This document shows positions 5,837 to 6,067 of a DNA stretch of 6,067 bases, piece after piece. The stretch's first letter is position 1; each line of letters opens with the position of its first letter. Under the pieces are notes generated by a model, which saw only the letters and a program-made list of their open reading frames with translations, was not told the origin of the DNA and did not search any database. The translations under genes were made by a program, and so were the position numbers. This DNA is from Candidatus Cloacimonadota bacterium (GTDB lineage Bacteria > Cloacimonadota > Cloacimonadia > Cloacimonadales > TCS61): positions 1 through 6,067 of the forward strand of contig DAOUUD010000111.1 of NCBI GenBank assembly GCA_030668345.1. Direction: 5' to 3'.

Positions 5837-6067
5837 TTAGCTTCCAACTAATGCAGCTACTGCAATAGAGTAGAATTTTGATTCATCGCTATCACTTCGT
5901 GAAGTTAATACAACCGGCACTTTTGCTCCGGTAATAATACCTGCCATTTTTGCGTTTGCCAGATATACACCTGCTTTATAAAAGGAATTACAAGCCTCGA
6001 TGTTCCCAAAAACAATGGCATCTGCATCACCTCCAACAGGACTATCGAAACCTTTAGTTATACAAGA
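5837..6067 (-). CDS. ptb: Phosphate butyryltransferase (phosphate acyltransferase family), C-terminal part
   Basis: Only the last 76 residues are in the window; the gene enters from the right edge in an open frame and stops at TAA (5839-5837). The enzyme family exchanges the CoA of a short acyl-CoA for phosphate, and the acyl phosphate then feeds a kinase that makes ATP. Visible landmarks are GGDADAIVFGNIEACN (12-27), MAGIITGAKVPVVLTSRSDS (41-60) and the closing DESKFYSIAVAAL (61-73). These match the C-terminus of Ptb more closely than that of acetyl-specific Pta, though the family is shared. The usual PNIEAGN appears here as GNIEACN. Its position before ACAD and ETF genes supports a butyryl or branched-chain substrate. 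No GC-rich terminator follows the stop. Confidence 0.85.
   Translation of the reverse strand, partial: SCITKGFDSPVGGDADAIVFGNIEACNSFYKAGVYLANAKMAGIITGAKVPVVLTSRSDSDESKFYSIAVAALVGS

Noticed and set aside
1..6067. tRNA, rRNA, CRISPR array, transposase or phage genes
   Set aside because: I looked for cloverleaf-like blocks, regularly spaced repeats and mobile-element proteins and saw none; the spacers are too short for most of these.

Overview
The window is a low-GC stretch of bacterial DNA in which every gene I can support lies on the minus strand, so it reads from right to left. It carries the end of a phosphate butyryltransferase-type gene, a small ribbon-helix-helix (RHH) protein gene, three consecutive acyl-CoA dehydrogenase (ACAD) genes, and the electron-transfer flavoprotein genes etfB and etfA, the last running off the left edge. 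The content suggests an anaerobe that ferments or oxidises short or branched acyl-CoAs. Strong Shine-Dalgarno sequences, short gaps and intergenic palindromes fit a Gram-negative anaerobe of the Cloacimonadota/FCB kind, but nothing here proves a phylum.

Layout in transcription order: 6067-5837, C-terminal 76 residues of Ptb; 5836-5707, AT-rich spacer with a candidate promoter; 5706-5416, 96-residue RHH protein; 5415-5200, spacer with a composite palindromic repeat of about 110 bp and an AACCGGTT palindrome; 5199-4087, ACAD-1 (370 aa, GTG start); 4090-2954, ACAD-2 (378 aa, ATGA overlap with ACAD-1); 2928-1786, ACAD-3 (380 aa); 1785-1687, spacer with a strong hairpin made of two near-identical 14-mers; 1686-913, etfB (257 aa, TTG start); 901-1, etfA (300 residues visible, C-terminus missing).

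How they work together (family knowledge plus inference): ACADs introduce an alpha,beta double bond into an acyl-CoA, or the reverse, and exchange electrons with the EtfAB heterodimer. Ptb-type enzymes convert the acyl-CoA to an acyl phosphate that a kinase can use to make ATP. The set therefore looks like a short- or branched-chain acyl-CoA module linking a redox step to substrate-level phosphorylation. The kinase, hydratase and ETF partner dehydrogenase are not in view.

The main discovery is a complementary decay of active-site parts in the two overlapping genes ACAD-1 and ACAD-2. ACAD-1 has lost the FAD and substrate contacts that a subunit makes within itself, but keeps the R..FG and Q..GGYGY elements that reach into the neighbouring subunit's FAD site. 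ACAD-2 shows the opposite pattern. ACAD-3 is intact in both. This predicts an obligate ACAD-1/ACAD-2 hetero-oligomer with half the usual number of active sites, next to a conventional ACAD-3 homo-oligomer.
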